Shown: positions 1-7,788, counted from the stretch's first letter. The stretch is 8,564 bases of DNA from Enterobacterales bacterium (GCA_900768635.1 CAAGDP010000061.1:1-8564), one strand, 5' to 3'. Notes: generated by a model from the letters alone, not told the origin. Numbers and translations: made by a program.

Positions 1-196
1 TCTTGAGACAGTAGTCATAATTGAATGTAAGAAAACACCTGATGGAGAATTATCTTCAATTTATTGCAAAAAGGCCTTAGAGCAGATAGATAGTAAGCAC
101 TATGCACAAAGTTATGAGGATAAGGGATATACCGTATATAAATATGGAATATCCTTTACCGGTAAATCCTGCAGGGTGGCAACTGACAAAGCCTGA
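1..196 (+). CDS. AAA-ATPase-like protein, PDDEXK_9 nuclease domain, 3' end only
   Basis: This is the last 64 codons of a gene that begins left of the window, read in the frame starting at base 2 and ending in TGA at 194-196. The peptide has the layout of the C-terminal PDDEXK_9 (DUF1703) domain: a hydrophobic strand VVIIECKK carrying the E-x-K half of a PD-(D/E)XK site (Glu at codon 23-25, Lys at 29-31), then the typical ALEQIDSKHYAQSYEDKG helix, and a last strand, VYKYGISFTGK. The upstream catalytic Asp and the N-terminal AAA-ATPase-like domain lie outside the window. Family members are usually about 500-600 residues. They are predicted ATPase-nucleases whose biological role is not settled. 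Many carry Phe between the Glu and Lys; here it is Cys. The gene converges on the methyltransferase gene. A gene of the same family starts at 8398. The family call is from pattern memory and fairly sure. Confidence 0.82.
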   Translation, partial: LETVVIIECKKTPDGELSSIYCKKALEQIDSKHYAQSYEDKGYTVYKYGISFTGKSCRVATDKA

Positions 197-280
197 ACAA
201 CCAGAAGGTTTTCTAATGATAAAAGTCAGCCTTCAACAAAAATTTAGATTGAGCCAAAATTTAGCAAGAGCATTAATTTT

Positions 281-313
281 CATAGATAATCAAAACCAGT
301 CTGCCTGCTGGTT
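281..313 (-). terminator. candidate intrinsic terminator of the alaA-yfbR-methyltransferase unit
   Basis: Two bases beyond the TAG stop of the methyltransferase, the minus strand reads AACCAG, an 8-base loop, then CTGGTT (plus-strand arms 294-299 and 308-313), followed by TTTTGATTATC. The stem is only 6 bp and the U-tract is interrupted after four T, so termination may be partial. On the plus strand no T-run follows, so it would not stop the converging gene. Confidence 0.5.
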
Positions 314-314
314 A

Positions 315-1532
315 CTACAGTCTTACCAGCCTTGCCATATAAAAGCCGTCAAATCCTGTTTCTGATGGGTAGATAGTTTTTTCTTCTTCCAGCACAAAAT
401 CATCTGGATGATTTTTCAGGAATTTTTTCACCTGAAGCTCATTTTCCACCGGCATAATAGAGCAGGTGGAGTAGACAAGCTTACCTCCTTTTTTCACCAT
501 CCGTGAGTAGCTTTCCAGAATTTCTTCCTGAGTTTTATAGATATTGGAAAGCCGGGAAGGTGTATCAGCCCATTTGATATCCGGATTGCGTTTTAAAACA
601 CCAAGTCCGGAGCAGGGTACATCCAGAAGAACCCGATCGGCAGATTCATTTAACCGTTTGATGGTTTTTGAAGATTCTATAAGCCGGGTTTCCACATTAA
701 ATACGCCGTTACGGCGAGCTCTTAACTTCAGATTATGTAATTTCCACTCTGCAACATCCATGGCAATCAGGGAACCTTTTCCGCCACTTAGTGCTGCAAG
801 ATGCATAGTTTTTCCGCCGGATCCTGCGCAAGCATCAATTATGCGCATGCCTGGTTTGATCTGTAAAAACGGTGCAATTAACTGAGAACCTGCGTCCTGT
901 TGTTCAAAGTACCCTTTGGAAAAGGCGTTCATCTTAAACAGGGATGCATCGCTTAAAACTTCCAGAGCAGAAGGTACTCCGGGAACTTCTGCTGTGCTTA
1001 CCTGAGATGAAAGTAGATTTTTAACCAGTTCATCACGAGTTATCTTAAGGGTATTAACACGGATAAAGCGTTTTGGTACATCACAAAGGGCATGACGCTC
1101 AGCTTCCCACCGATCTCCCAGTTCATAATAGCCATGTTCATCTAGCCATTCCGGACATCCATCCATAAGAGCTTTATTTTTTTTCAGACTTTTATTCTTT
1201 AATCGAATATCATTTACCGCCAGAGGATGATTGCGGGCTTCAGAACATTGGGGAAGGTTATTAATTATATGCCAGGCATGTACCAGATTATCTACAACTT
1301 TTCCGGACGCTGCCTCGGAGGGTGTTGAGCCGACAAGTTTAAGATAGTAATTCCAGCGTCGCATAATATCGCCGGTTACTCTGGTGATTAAAGCCTGTTC
1401 CCGATTGCATACTTTAACCTTGTTAAAGAAATGAGCATAAGACTCGTCAATGGATCGTTCATGGCTTGCGATGGAATAGATAATAGTTGTGGCTAGCCTG
1501 AACTGAAAGGGCGTAAGTGTGTTAATTTTCAT
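315..1532 (-). CDS. RsmB/NOP-family RNA m5C methyltransferase
   Basis: A 405-residue SAM-dependent methyltransferase predicted to place a methyl group on C5 of a cytosine in rRNA or another RNA, in the cytoplasm. Residues 1-150 form an N-terminal region related in layout to the NusB-like part of RsmB. FIRVNTLK (156-163) marks the start of the catalytic part. KGYFEQQDAGSQL (206-218) and the SAM-binding motif I DACAGSGGKT (233-242) follow. The family's two cysteines are present: PCSG with Cys307, and STCS with Cys357, the expected nucleophile. The C-terminus FDGFYMARLVR is typical. Length is a little under E. coli RsmB (429), and the N-terminal third is less like RsmB, so the target base is unknown and I give no symbol. 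The ATG lies 4 bases after the yfbR stop and has no strong Shine-Dalgarno, which suggests translational coupling. Confidence 0.93.
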   Translation of the reverse strand: MKINTLTPFQFRLATTIIYSIASHERSIDESYAHFFNKVKVCNREQALITRVTGDIMRRWNYYLKLVGSTPSEAASGKVVDNLVHAWHIINNLPQCSEARNHPLAVNDIRLKNKSLKKNKALMDGCPEWLDEHGYYELGDRWEAERHALCDVPKRFIRVNTLKITRDELVKNLLSSQVSTAEVPGVPSALEVLSDASLFKMNAFSKGYFEQQDAGSQLIAPFLQIKPGMRIIDACAGSGGKTMHLAALSGGKGSLIAMDVAEWKLHNLKLRARRNGVFNVETRLIESSKTIKRLNESADRVLLDVPCSGLGVLKRNPDIKWADTPSRLSNIYKTQEEILESYSRMVKKGGKLVYSTCSIMPVENELQVKKFLKNHPDDFVLEEEKTIYPSETGFDGFYMARLVRL

Positions 1533-1536
1533 AATA

Positions 1537-2130
1537 TCAGAGGGAAATTTCGTCTAGGGTTTTAGTGAAGCTATCAAGAAACAGATCCTCAAAGCAGGCT
1601 ATGGCAGGAGAGTTCTTTTTACGCTCCTGTAGTTGCTGGTAGAGACGCTGAGCAGCATTATCAAATTCTGAATTATGAGCAGCTATCTCGCAACGGCATT
1701 TAATATAGGCACACAAAGTGTCGGCGTCCTTAACAATCCGGTGTACCTGAGGATCTAGATGATCGCTTGAAATCAGCGGAGCAAAATCTTCCCTGAATTC
1801 TTCAGGAAGCATTGCAACCAGCTTATTCTCCGCCATTTTTTCCAGTTGCTTATATTCAGCTGCAATATGTTTATTCTGGTATTTTACCGGAGTGGGCAGA
1901 TCTCCGGTAAACACTTCCGCCACATCATGATACATGGCAGCTAGTGCAACGGTACTGGGATCAGTGGTACCCCTGAACTTTTTTTGTTCAATGACTGCCA
2001 GCATGTGAGCAACCATAGCTACCTGCAAACTGTGTTCGGCAATGTTCTCTGTGAACACATTTCGCATAAGCGACCAGCGGTTGATCAGTTTCATCCGTGC
2101 CAGCTGGGCAAAGAAGTGACTTTGATGCAT
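1537..2130 (-). CDS. yfbR: 5'-deoxynucleotidase YfbR (HD-domain dNMP phosphatase)
   Basis: A 197-residue cytoplasmic HD-domain phosphohydrolase; E. coli YfbR has 199. The family removes the 5' phosphate from deoxyribonucleoside monophosphates and takes part in dNTP turnover and thymidylate supply. All key positions match E. coli numbering as I remember it: Arg18 and Trp19 in LINRW (Trp19 selects deoxyribose), metal ligands His33 (EHSLQ), His68-Asp69 (MYHD) and Asp137 (KDADTLCAY), plus Glu72 and Asp77 in EVFTGDLPTPVKY. The start is supported by AAGGGA about 5 bases upstream, which overlaps the alaA stop codon. The alaA gene ends 8 bases before this start, and the methyltransferase begins 4 bases after the TGA, so the three are very probably one operon. 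Nothing looks damaged. Confidence 0.97.
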   Translation of the reverse strand: MHQSHFFAQLARMKLINRWSLMRNVFTENIAEHSLQVAMVAHMLAVIEQKKFRGTTDPSTVALAAMYHDVAEVFTGDLPTPVKYQNKHIAAEYKQLEKMAENKLVAMLPEEFREDFAPLISSDHLDPQVHRIVKDADTLCAYIKCRCEIAAHNSEFDNAAQRLYQQLQERKKNSPAIACFEDLFLDSFTKTLDEISL

Positions 2131-2138
2131 AAAATCCC

Positions 2139-3350
2139 TTACTGATGATATGACTTGAGGAAACGGGCAAATCTTGTGGCAGCTTCCGTCAGAATTTCAT
2201 CATTAGGAATAAAAGTGATCCGGAAATGATCCGGTCTCGGCCAGTTAAAGCCGGTACCTTGAACCACTAAAAGATGTTCCTGACGAAGGAGATCCAGCAC
2301 AAATTTACCGTCATCCTTAAGATTGTATTTTTTAGTATCAATCTTCGGGAACATATATAAGGCAGCCTTAGGTTTCACACAGCTAATTCCCGGAATCTGG
2401 GTGAAAAGTTCATATACCAGATCCCGTTGCCGGCGAAGACGTCCGCCGGGAACAATAAGTTCATTAATACTCTGATACCCTCCCAGAGCTGTAGGAATAG
2501 CTGTCTGGAAAGGAACATTGGCACAAAGGCGCATGGTAGCCAGCAACTCCAGTCCGCTTATATATCCTTTGGCCTTGGCCTTGGGGCCGCTTACCACCAT
2601 CCAGCCCTGACGGAAGCCACAGGCCCGGTAAGCTTTGGACAGTCCGTTGAAAGTTACAGTAAAAACATCATCGCTTAATGTGCAGAGGCTGCGGTGAGCA
2701 GTGTCATCATACAGGATTTTGTCATAGATTTCGTCGGCAAAAATTACCAGATTATGCTGACGGGCTATTTCGATGATTTCCAGCAGGATATCGGTGTTGT
2801 AGACTGCCCCTGTTGGATTATTAGGATTAATGATGATTATTCCTCTGGTGCGGGGAGAGATTTTCTTTTTAATATCGTCCAGATCCGGAAACCATCCTTG
2901 CTGCTCATCACAAATATAATGAACTGCCCGACCTCCGGCCAGATTAACTGCAGCTGTCCACAGGGGGTAATCAGGAGCCGGTACCAGCATTTCGTCCCCG
3001 TTATTCAACAGTGCCTGCATGGACTGAACAATAAGTTCAGAGCAACCGTTGCCGATGAATACATCATCCACATCCACATCCCGCAGTCCTTTTTGCTGGT
3101 AATGTTGTACTATGGCTTTGCGGGCACTGAATAATCCCTTGGAATCACAGTAGCCCTGATTATGAGGTACATTGATGATAACATCTTTCACAATTTCCTC
3201 TGGGGCATCAAAGCCGAAGGGCGCAAGGTTTCCGATATTAAGTTTAAGGATCCTGTGGCCTTCATCTTCCAGGCGACGGGCTTCCTGATGCACGCTACCC
3301 CGGATATCGTAGCAGACATTGTCTAACTTATGAGCTTTATCAATAAACAT
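2139..3350 (-). CDS. alaA: glutamate-pyruvate aminotransferase AlaA
   Basis: A PLP-dependent class I/II aminotransferase that makes alanine from pyruvate with glutamate as amino donor. From the ATG at 3350 it has 403 residues (E. coli AlaA 405) and follows that protein closely throughout. The PLP Schiff-base lysine is Lys239 in FNGLSKAYR; INPNNPTG (174-181) and FADEIYDKI (204-212) hold the cofactor-binding Asn and the Asp-x-x-Tyr pair; Arg377 in DHFR is the likely carboxylate-binding arginine. The usual NPAPFGF loop reads NLAPFGF. A GTG three codons upstream (3359) also opens the frame, but it lies inside the AGGTG that sits 6 bases before the ATG and serves as its Shine-Dalgarno, so I prefer the ATG. 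It is the first gene of the likely operon with yfbR. Upstream, TATTAT-like (3417-3422) and TATAAT (3541-3546) minus-strand -10 candidates lack good -35 partners. Confidence 0.97.
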   Translation of the reverse strand: MFIDKAHKLDNVCYDIRGSVHQEARRLEDEGHRILKLNIGNLAPFGFDAPEEIVKDVIINVPHNQGYCDSKGLFSARKAIVQHYQQKGLRDVDVDDVFIGNGCSELIVQSMQALLNNGDEMLVPAPDYPLWTAAVNLAGGRAVHYICDEQQGWFPDLDDIKKKISPRTRGIIIINPNNPTGAVYNTDILLEIIEIARQHNLVIFADEIYDKILYDDTAHRSLCTLSDDVFTVTFNGLSKAYRACGFRQGWMVVSGPKAKAKGYISGLELLATMRLCANVPFQTAIPTALGGYQSINELIVPGGRLRRQRDLVYELFTQIPGISCVKPKAALYMFPKIDTKKYNLKDDGKFVLDLLRQEHLLVVQGTGFNWPRPDHFRITFIPNDEILTEAATRFARFLKSYHQ

Positions 3351-3477
3351 TTTAAACACCTACAGAGAGTTCGTAAAAGATCCCGTTATTTTTACAGTAT
3401 GACGGATTATGTTCCTATAATACAACTACAATCCTGCTGCTGAGAAGTTTTTACAGCCTGTAAATTTCATCAGGAGC

Positions 3478-3500
3478 AAAAAACCTGCTGATCCCCAGGC
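3478..3500 (-). terminator. weak candidate terminator downstream of dacB
   Basis: On the minus strand, GCCTG, an 8-base loop, CAGGT and then a run of T (plus-strand A-run 3478-3483) lie about 125 bases past the dacB stop and before alaA. The stem is only 4-5 bp including a G-U pair, so it may be weak or not work, and some dacB transcription could run into alaA. Confidence 0.28.
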
Positions 3501-3623
3501 ATTATTTAAGAAAGAATGTGCATTAATCTTCTTTTCTCATATTATACACTAATCTGTCTTCTAAATTTGCACCGTACCTGCAGATCACAATATCTGAAGG
3601 TGCTTGATTCTGATAAGGATCCA

Positions 3624-5183
3624 TCACAGTTTGTTTTTGTTGATTTTTGGTGTTTTTTCTTCATAAAGATACTGAAGAAAACGTTTTTCATATTCATAAT
3701 TCGGCCACAGAGTGTGGTTTTTGTTCATATATTGAACTTCCGCTTTATCCGGAGAAAAACCGGTGGTGTAGACAACAAACGGGATCAGATTCCCCTTGGA
3801 TGATTTAACAAATCCTGCAAGATTTCGCACATTGCGAATGGTTCCGGTTTTGGCATATACCTGTGTTTTTAAGGGATAATTAACAACACTGCGCCGGGAG
3901 CGAAGAGTTCCGCTCACTCCGGACTGAGGCAGAAGATCAATCAGGTGGAGTTTGGCTTCATTATTTAAAATATATATAAGTACATTGAGAACAATACGAG
4001 GGGTAATAATATTGTAGGAGGAAAGGCCACTGCCGTCGTAGAGTGATGTTCCCATAAAATCAATATTTCCGTAACGCTTTAAAATGGCCTGAACTCCCTG
4101 AGCTGACTGCCTGATGGAAACCGGGTAACGGTAATAAGCTCTGGCTGTCGCCCGGGCTATTTCTTCGGCATAAAGATTGTCGGATTTTTTCAAGGTGTGA
4201 TCTAACAGCTTGTCAAGGGTAGGGGATCTGGAAAAAGCAATTCTTTTTACATCAGGTATTGCAAGTCGGGATACATATACAGAGCCCTTAACTTTTACCC
4301 CCAGCTCATTCAGAATAAGTTTTACAATATCAATTCCCCAGCGATCAGGATTTTGCACTGCAAATTTAAAGTTCAGTTTGTAGTTTTTGCTGGAATTTAT
4401 TGTATTGCTGAAGCATCCTGAAATATTGTAGACATTTTCCAAGGACGGCTCTACCCGCAGAGAGCAGGCTTCAGCCTTATAATCCTTTTGGGGGATAAGA
4501 GGTGTATTCATGGCAATATGAACAGGAACATATCCCTGCTGCTCCTCGATGGTAAATTCCTGTTGACCTTTTTTAAGAACTGCAGATGTATATATACAGT
4601 TATGATCAATTACGATGGCACCGGCAGGAGCGGAAAAACACAACGGCAGATCGTCCCAGGTCCATCCCAGCCCCCGGTCATATCCTACAAAATCACTGGC
4701 ATCCAGAATGATATTACCATTTATCCGGTGGATATTTTTATCAGTCAGGACAGTTTGCAGCAGTTTCTTAAGACGCAGACTGGTAAGGGTAGGATCTCCG
4801 GAGAATTTAATTACCAGATCAGAGTTTAATACCCGGGTTTGTGTTGCTTTATTATATGCCTGGGGTGAAGTTTTTATTTCGGTTTCAAACCGGTAGGAAC
4901 TTCCCAGTACCGTCAGAGCAGCTGCGGCAGTCAGCACTTTCATGGTGGATGCAGGGGCTAAAAGCAACGAGCTGTTATATCCTCCCTTTCCCTTTTTAGG
5001 TAGATACCAGGCGCTACCCACTACAGCACCCTTAGGCAGGCGGGCTGGTTCAAGAGTATAGGTGTTATTGTTTTGAGCATTATGACGGGTTTTGATTGCT
5101 GTTTTAGCTTCTGCAGCCTGGGCGACTGAAAGAAGTAAAAGAATAATAAAAGATGATAATTTCAGTAATGTTCTGCTTTTCAT
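3624..5183 (-). CDS. dacB: D-alanyl-D-alanine carboxypeptidase/endopeptidase DacB (PBP4)
   Basis: A 519-residue class C, low-molecular-weight penicillin-binding protein (peptidase family S13; E. coli PBP4 477). It removes the terminal D-Ala from peptidoglycan stem peptides and cuts cross-links in the periplasm. Residues 1-26 are a clear Sec signal peptide: basic start, hydrophobic core FIILLLLSV, and AQA or AEA cleavage choices. The three active-site motifs are intact: S79-T-M-K82, S334-D-N336 and K445-T-G447, with DGSGLSSYN (383-391) as in the family. The stretch of about 250 residues between the first two motifs holds the extra domains of PBP4. Four cysteines (182, 196, 240, 257) remain after cleavage and could form disulfides. 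The C-terminus ends in a Lys/Asn-rich tail. The ATG is fixed by the signal peptide; the Shine-Dalgarno (ACGGA) is weak. It stands alone, 273 bases upstream of alaA on the same strand. Confidence 0.95.
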   Translation of the reverse strand: MKSRTLLKLSSFIILLLLSVAQAAEAKTAIKTRHNAQNNNTYTLEPARLPKGAVVGSAWYLPKKGKGGYNSSLLLAPASTMKVLTAAAALTVLGSSYRFETEIKTSPQAYNKATQTRVLNSDLVIKFSGDPTLTSLRLKKLLQTVLTDKNIHRINGNIILDASDFVGYDRGLGWTWDDLPLCFSAPAGAIVIDHNCIYTSAVLKKGQQEFTIEEQQGYVPVHIAMNTPLIPQKDYKAEACSLRVEPSLENVYNISGCFSNTINSSKNYKLNFKFAVQNPDRWGIDIVKLILNELGVKVKGSVYVSRLAIPDVKRIAFSRSPTLDKLLDHTLKKSDNLYAEEIARATARAYYRYPVSIRQSAQGVQAILKRYGNIDFMGTSLYDGSGLSSYNIITPRIVLNVLIYILNNEAKLHLIDLLPQSGVSGTLRSRRSVVNYPLKTQVYAKTGTIRNVRNLAGFVKSSKGNLIPFVVYTTGFSPDKAEVQYMNKNHTLWPNYEYEKRFLQYLYEEKTPKINKNKL

Positions 5184-5282
5184 AAAATTTCCGTAAATCC
5201 CTGCCGGAGCTGTCGGTGACTGGCATAAGTCACACTTTGAATTATGGTTTGTATGTTTTCCTCAGGCAGGAAAAAGAATTCA

Positions 5283-5300
5283 GTAGCTTTAATAAGCTAC
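5283..5300. repeat. perfect inverted repeat upstream of dacB
   Basis: GTAGCTT-TAAT-AAGCTAC: two 7-base arms and a 4-base centre, about 100 bases before the dacB ATG. It could be a protein-binding site or a hairpin in the dacB leader. No T-run follows on either strand, so it is not a terminator. The dyad is seen directly; its role is unknown. Confidence 0.5.
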
Positions 5301-5360
5301 CCTGAAGATAATGCATCAGGATTCTGATCAAGGTTAAATTCATAGTCCGGGTGATCATTT

Positions 5361-5375
5361 TACACTGCAGGTGTA
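5361..5375. promoter_or_regulatory. operator-like dyad upstream of dacB
   Basis: TACAC-TGCAG-GTGTA is a 15-base dyad with perfect 5-base arms. The flanks extend the symmetry in part (TTTACAC on the left, GTGTACA on the right). It sits 178 bases before dacB. It has the look of a repressor site, but I cannot name the regulator, and chance is possible. Confidence 0.25.
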
Positions 5376-5454
5376 CATTTGCAACGGGTTCAAGGCTGGT
5401 AACCTTATATTGCAGCGGTATCAGTGATTTTTCTCAGCAGAGCAGGTGACTTAA

Positions 5455-5625
5455 CTGTTGGAAACTACTGTTCAGATGTTGGCAACCAGGAAAAGATGTC
5501 TGCGGGTATTTTATCCCCGTCCGAAAAATATGATGCTGATGGAATAAGAAGTTTATCGCGCAGACTCTCCGGGGCGTAAGCAACTGTATGTCAAAGTTCC
5601 GGATTGGGGTCAGGTACTACAATAA
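5455..5625 (+). pseudogene. possible decayed coding remnant, unidentified
   Basis: One plus-strand frame reads for 57 positions between TAA codons at 5452 and 5623, broken by a single TAA at 5545-5547. The part after the break contains RKQLYVKVPDWGQVLQ and has balanced, protein-like composition with no low-complexity sequence. An ATG at 5476 has no Shine-Dalgarno. I do not recognise the family. It may be the tail of a lost gene, or chance. Confidence 0.2.
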
Positions 5626-5653
5626 ATAAAAAAAAACGGGAGTGTTCCTCCCG
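5621..5653 (-). terminator. strong intrinsic terminator of the chemoreceptor gene
   Basis: On the minus strand, 26 bases after the TGA stop, CGGGAG-GAACA-CTCCCG forms a perfect 6-bp GC-rich stem with a 5-base loop. It is followed directly by nine T and then ATTTATT. This is a textbook rho-independent terminator; on the plus strand no T-run follows. Confidence 0.93.
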
Positions 5654-5679
5654 AATGATGTGCTAAGCCTGAAACCTGC

Positions 5680-7788
5680 TCAGAACTTGAATTGTGAAAC
5701 CATCTTCTTCTGATTTGTGGCCAAATCGTCCAGAGCAAGACAGGAAGCGTTGGCTTTACTGATCTCAGTGGCGTTATCTTCAGAAATTTCAGAAATACGG
5801 TTAACGCTGTTACCCACCTCTGCTGCGGTAGCCCGTTGCTGTTCAGCAGACTGGGCAATCTGGTGAGCCATATCACTGATAGTGGTAAGGCTTGCCTTGA
5901 TTTCTTCAATGGAAGAATTTACATCGGAGGTTTGCATAACCGAATGTTCCATTTCCTCCTGACAATCCTTAATACTTTCCACGGCTTTTACAACAACTGA
6001 CTGCAGGGATTCAATAAGCTTATTTACCTTGGTGGTAGCTTCGGTGGTTTTCTGGGAAAGGGAGCGAACTTCATCTGCAACAACCGCAAATCCCCGGCCA
6101 TGTTCACCTGCCCGGGCAGATTCAATGGCTGCATTCAGAGCCAGAAGATTAGTCTGTTCGGCAATGCTTCTGATAACTTCCACAATCTGACCGATGTTAT
6201 TACTGGTCTTATCTACTTCTGCAATGGCTACAGAAGTGCGGTTCAGCTGATTTGCAAGGGCATGGTTGGTGGTAATATTGTCACTCATTACCTTGCGTCC
6301 GTTTTCAGCAGCTTCGTTTACATTGATAATGGCATTAAGGGAGATGTCGGTTGATTTTGCCACATCATCCGCAGCGGTTTGTACCAGTTCCATAGAGCTT
6401 ACAATCTGCAGAGTTTCCTCCTGCTGGGCTCTGATTTTTTCAACAGTGGCAGACATGGATTCGCTGTTGGTGTGTGCACTTTCCTGAAGTGTTGCCACAG
6501 ATTTGCTCAGATCGCTTAAAGTTGTCCGGAAAGTGGCAATAAGGGCATTCATATTACGGGCCAGATAGCCAAATTCACTTTTTGATTCATAGTGAACCTG
6601 AGCAGTCATATCTCCATTGGACATGGCTTTGATAGCGTTTACAATGAGGGTCAGAGGAGTTCTGATTACCCGTCCCACAACATAGGCAACAACCAGAGCT
6701 ACTAGAATACCCAGTGCTAAAACTATGGAAAACTCCAGATAGCTGAAATCAATAATTTTAGTAGTCTGGGTTACTGATGATTTCATATTGGCTTCGCAGA
6801 TTGCTGCAATATCATTGATGATACTGCTCAGTTTACGAAGTTCAAAAGTGGCACTTAGAGTTTCCTTTTTAAACTGTTCCTGACGTTTGGTTAAACTGTA
6901 ATGTTTGGCCAGAACACCGTCACTGCCGGAGGTGTCGCGAACAAAAGCCTTATCGTAACCTCCCAGAGTGTTTTCAAAATTAGAATTGTTTTTTCTGATG
7001 TCATCAATAAGTTCATTGTACTGCTTTATCAGCTGCTGGTTGGATTCATAAATGCGGCCGACTTCCGCTACGTCCTGACTGGTAAGCGCCTGATCGGTGG
7101 CGGTGATAATTTTGCCTTTAATCATTTCCGGTGCCAGCATCAGCTGATGGACATAGTTGTCATATTCCCGGATATCACTGCGCATGGTGTTAAATTCTGA
7201 ATTATACAGATTAACCAGTGCTCGGTAGGAACTTATGTTTTTAGTAGAGATAGCGTTTTCAGAGATCCAGGAATGATAGTCATCAGGTATATTGCTGGTG
7301 GACTGCAGGTATTTCTGGAAAATGGTGTTGAAATCGTTAAGACGCTCTTTAAGTTCATCACTGTCTTTGGTGAGTTCATAAAATCTGGCAACAGCTCCCT
7401 CCAGTACGGTGCGTTGCTTCTGGTAAGTTGCAGTTAGGGCAAGGATTTCATCCGGATTTTTGGAGTTCAGAATTTCCACCAGAGCCTTATGTGTTTCCGC
7501 AAGCTCCTTGTCCATGGTTTTGGCGGTAATAACAAGAGGAACATTTTCTTGAGTTATGGTGTTAAAGGATTCGTCAATTCTGCTCAAGGCATAAAAAGTG
7601 GAAACACTGACTACCACCAGCATTAAGGCCAAAATGGCAAAACCGATGTATACCAGTTTTACTATGGAAATATTTTTGAAAGTAATTCTGGACCAAATGC
7701 TTTTTCTGACCGTTTTTGGGGAAGAAGCTGATTTTGGATCAAAGGTGCTTTTTTCAGCTGAAATATTGAGTTTTTTTTCATTTTTCAT
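5680..7788 (-). CDS. methyl-accepting chemotaxis protein, helical sensor domain and HAMP
   Basis: A 702-residue inner-membrane chemoreceptor that would signal through CheW and CheA. In order: a long basic cytoplasmic N-tail (1-43), TM1 (about 44-68), a mostly helical periplasmic sensor of about 280 residues (69-350), TM2 (353-374), HAMP (about 374-427) and a coiled-coil signalling hairpin. The conserved tip starts at EQTNLLALNAAIESARAGE (544-562) and runs on through GRGFAVVADEVRSLS. From the tip Glu562 to the end, the return arm is 14 residues longer than I recall for E. coli Tsr, which fits the 40-heptad class. It ends at SQFKF, without an NWETF-type CheR/CheB tether. The sensor is too long for a simple four-helix bundle and could be a helical bimodular (HBM) type; the ligand is unknown. 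ATG start, with AAGGA about 11 bases upstream. No che or flagellar genes are next to it, so it is an orphan receptor gene. Confidence 0.97.
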   Translation of the reverse strand: MKNEKKLNISAEKSTFDPKSASSPKTVRKSIWSRITFKNISIVKLVYIGFAILALMLVVVSVSTFYALSRIDESFNTITQENVPLVITAKTMDKELAETHKALVEILNSKNPDEILALTATYQKQRTVLEGAVARFYELTKDSDELKERLNDFNTIFQKYLQSTSNIPDDYHSWISENAISTKNISSYRALVNLYNSEFNTMRSDIREYDNYVHQLMLAPEMIKGKIITATDQALTSQDVAEVGRIYESNQQLIKQYNELIDDIRKNNSNFENTLGGYDKAFVRDTSGSDGVLAKHYSLTKRQEQFKKETLSATFELRKLSSIINDIAAICEANMKSSVTQTTKIIDFSYLEFSIVLALGILVALVVAYVVGRVIRTPLTLIVNAIKAMSNGDMTAQVHYESKSEFGYLARNMNALIATFRTTLSDLSKSVATLQESAHTNSESMSATVEKIRAQQEETLQIVSSMELVQTAADDVAKSTDISLNAIINVNEAAENGRKVMSDNITTNHALANQLNRTSVAIAEVDKTSNNIGQIVEVIRSIAEQTNLLALNAAIESARAGEHGRGFAVVADEVRSLSQKTTEATTKVNKLIESLQSVVVKAVESIKDCQEEMEHSVMQTSDVNSSIEEIKASLTTISDMAHQIAQSAEQQRATAAEVGNSVNRISEISEDNATEISKANASCLALDDLATNQKKMVSQFKF

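Larger units (their letters stand above)
5184..5620. other. intergenic region upstream of dacB, no intact gene
   Basis: About 440 bases lie between the dacB start and the terminator of the chemoreceptor gene. Both strands are broken by stops in all frames, and I find no RNA gene. It holds two dyads (5283-5300 and 5361-5375) and a short open stretch near its right end, each listed separately. A minus-strand TTGATC at 5327-5332 is the best -35-like hexamer for dacB, but no -10 stands at a standard distance, so I do not call a promoter. Confidence 0.6.

Noticed and set aside
204..234. GAAGG...CCTTC hairpin after the left AAA-ATPase-like gene as its terminator
   Set aside because: The stem is broken by a 5-base bulge, and no T-run follows on the plus strand.
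102..365. 87-codon plus-strand frame overlapping the end of the left AAA-ATPase-like gene and the methyltransferase stop
   Set aside because: It is out of frame with a well-supported coding end, has no ribosome binding site and no recognisable motif.
3391..3421. Plus-strand TTTACA-N19-TATAAT promoter between alaA and dacB
   Set aside because: The spacer is too long and no plus-strand gene follows; it would only give antisense RNA into dacB.
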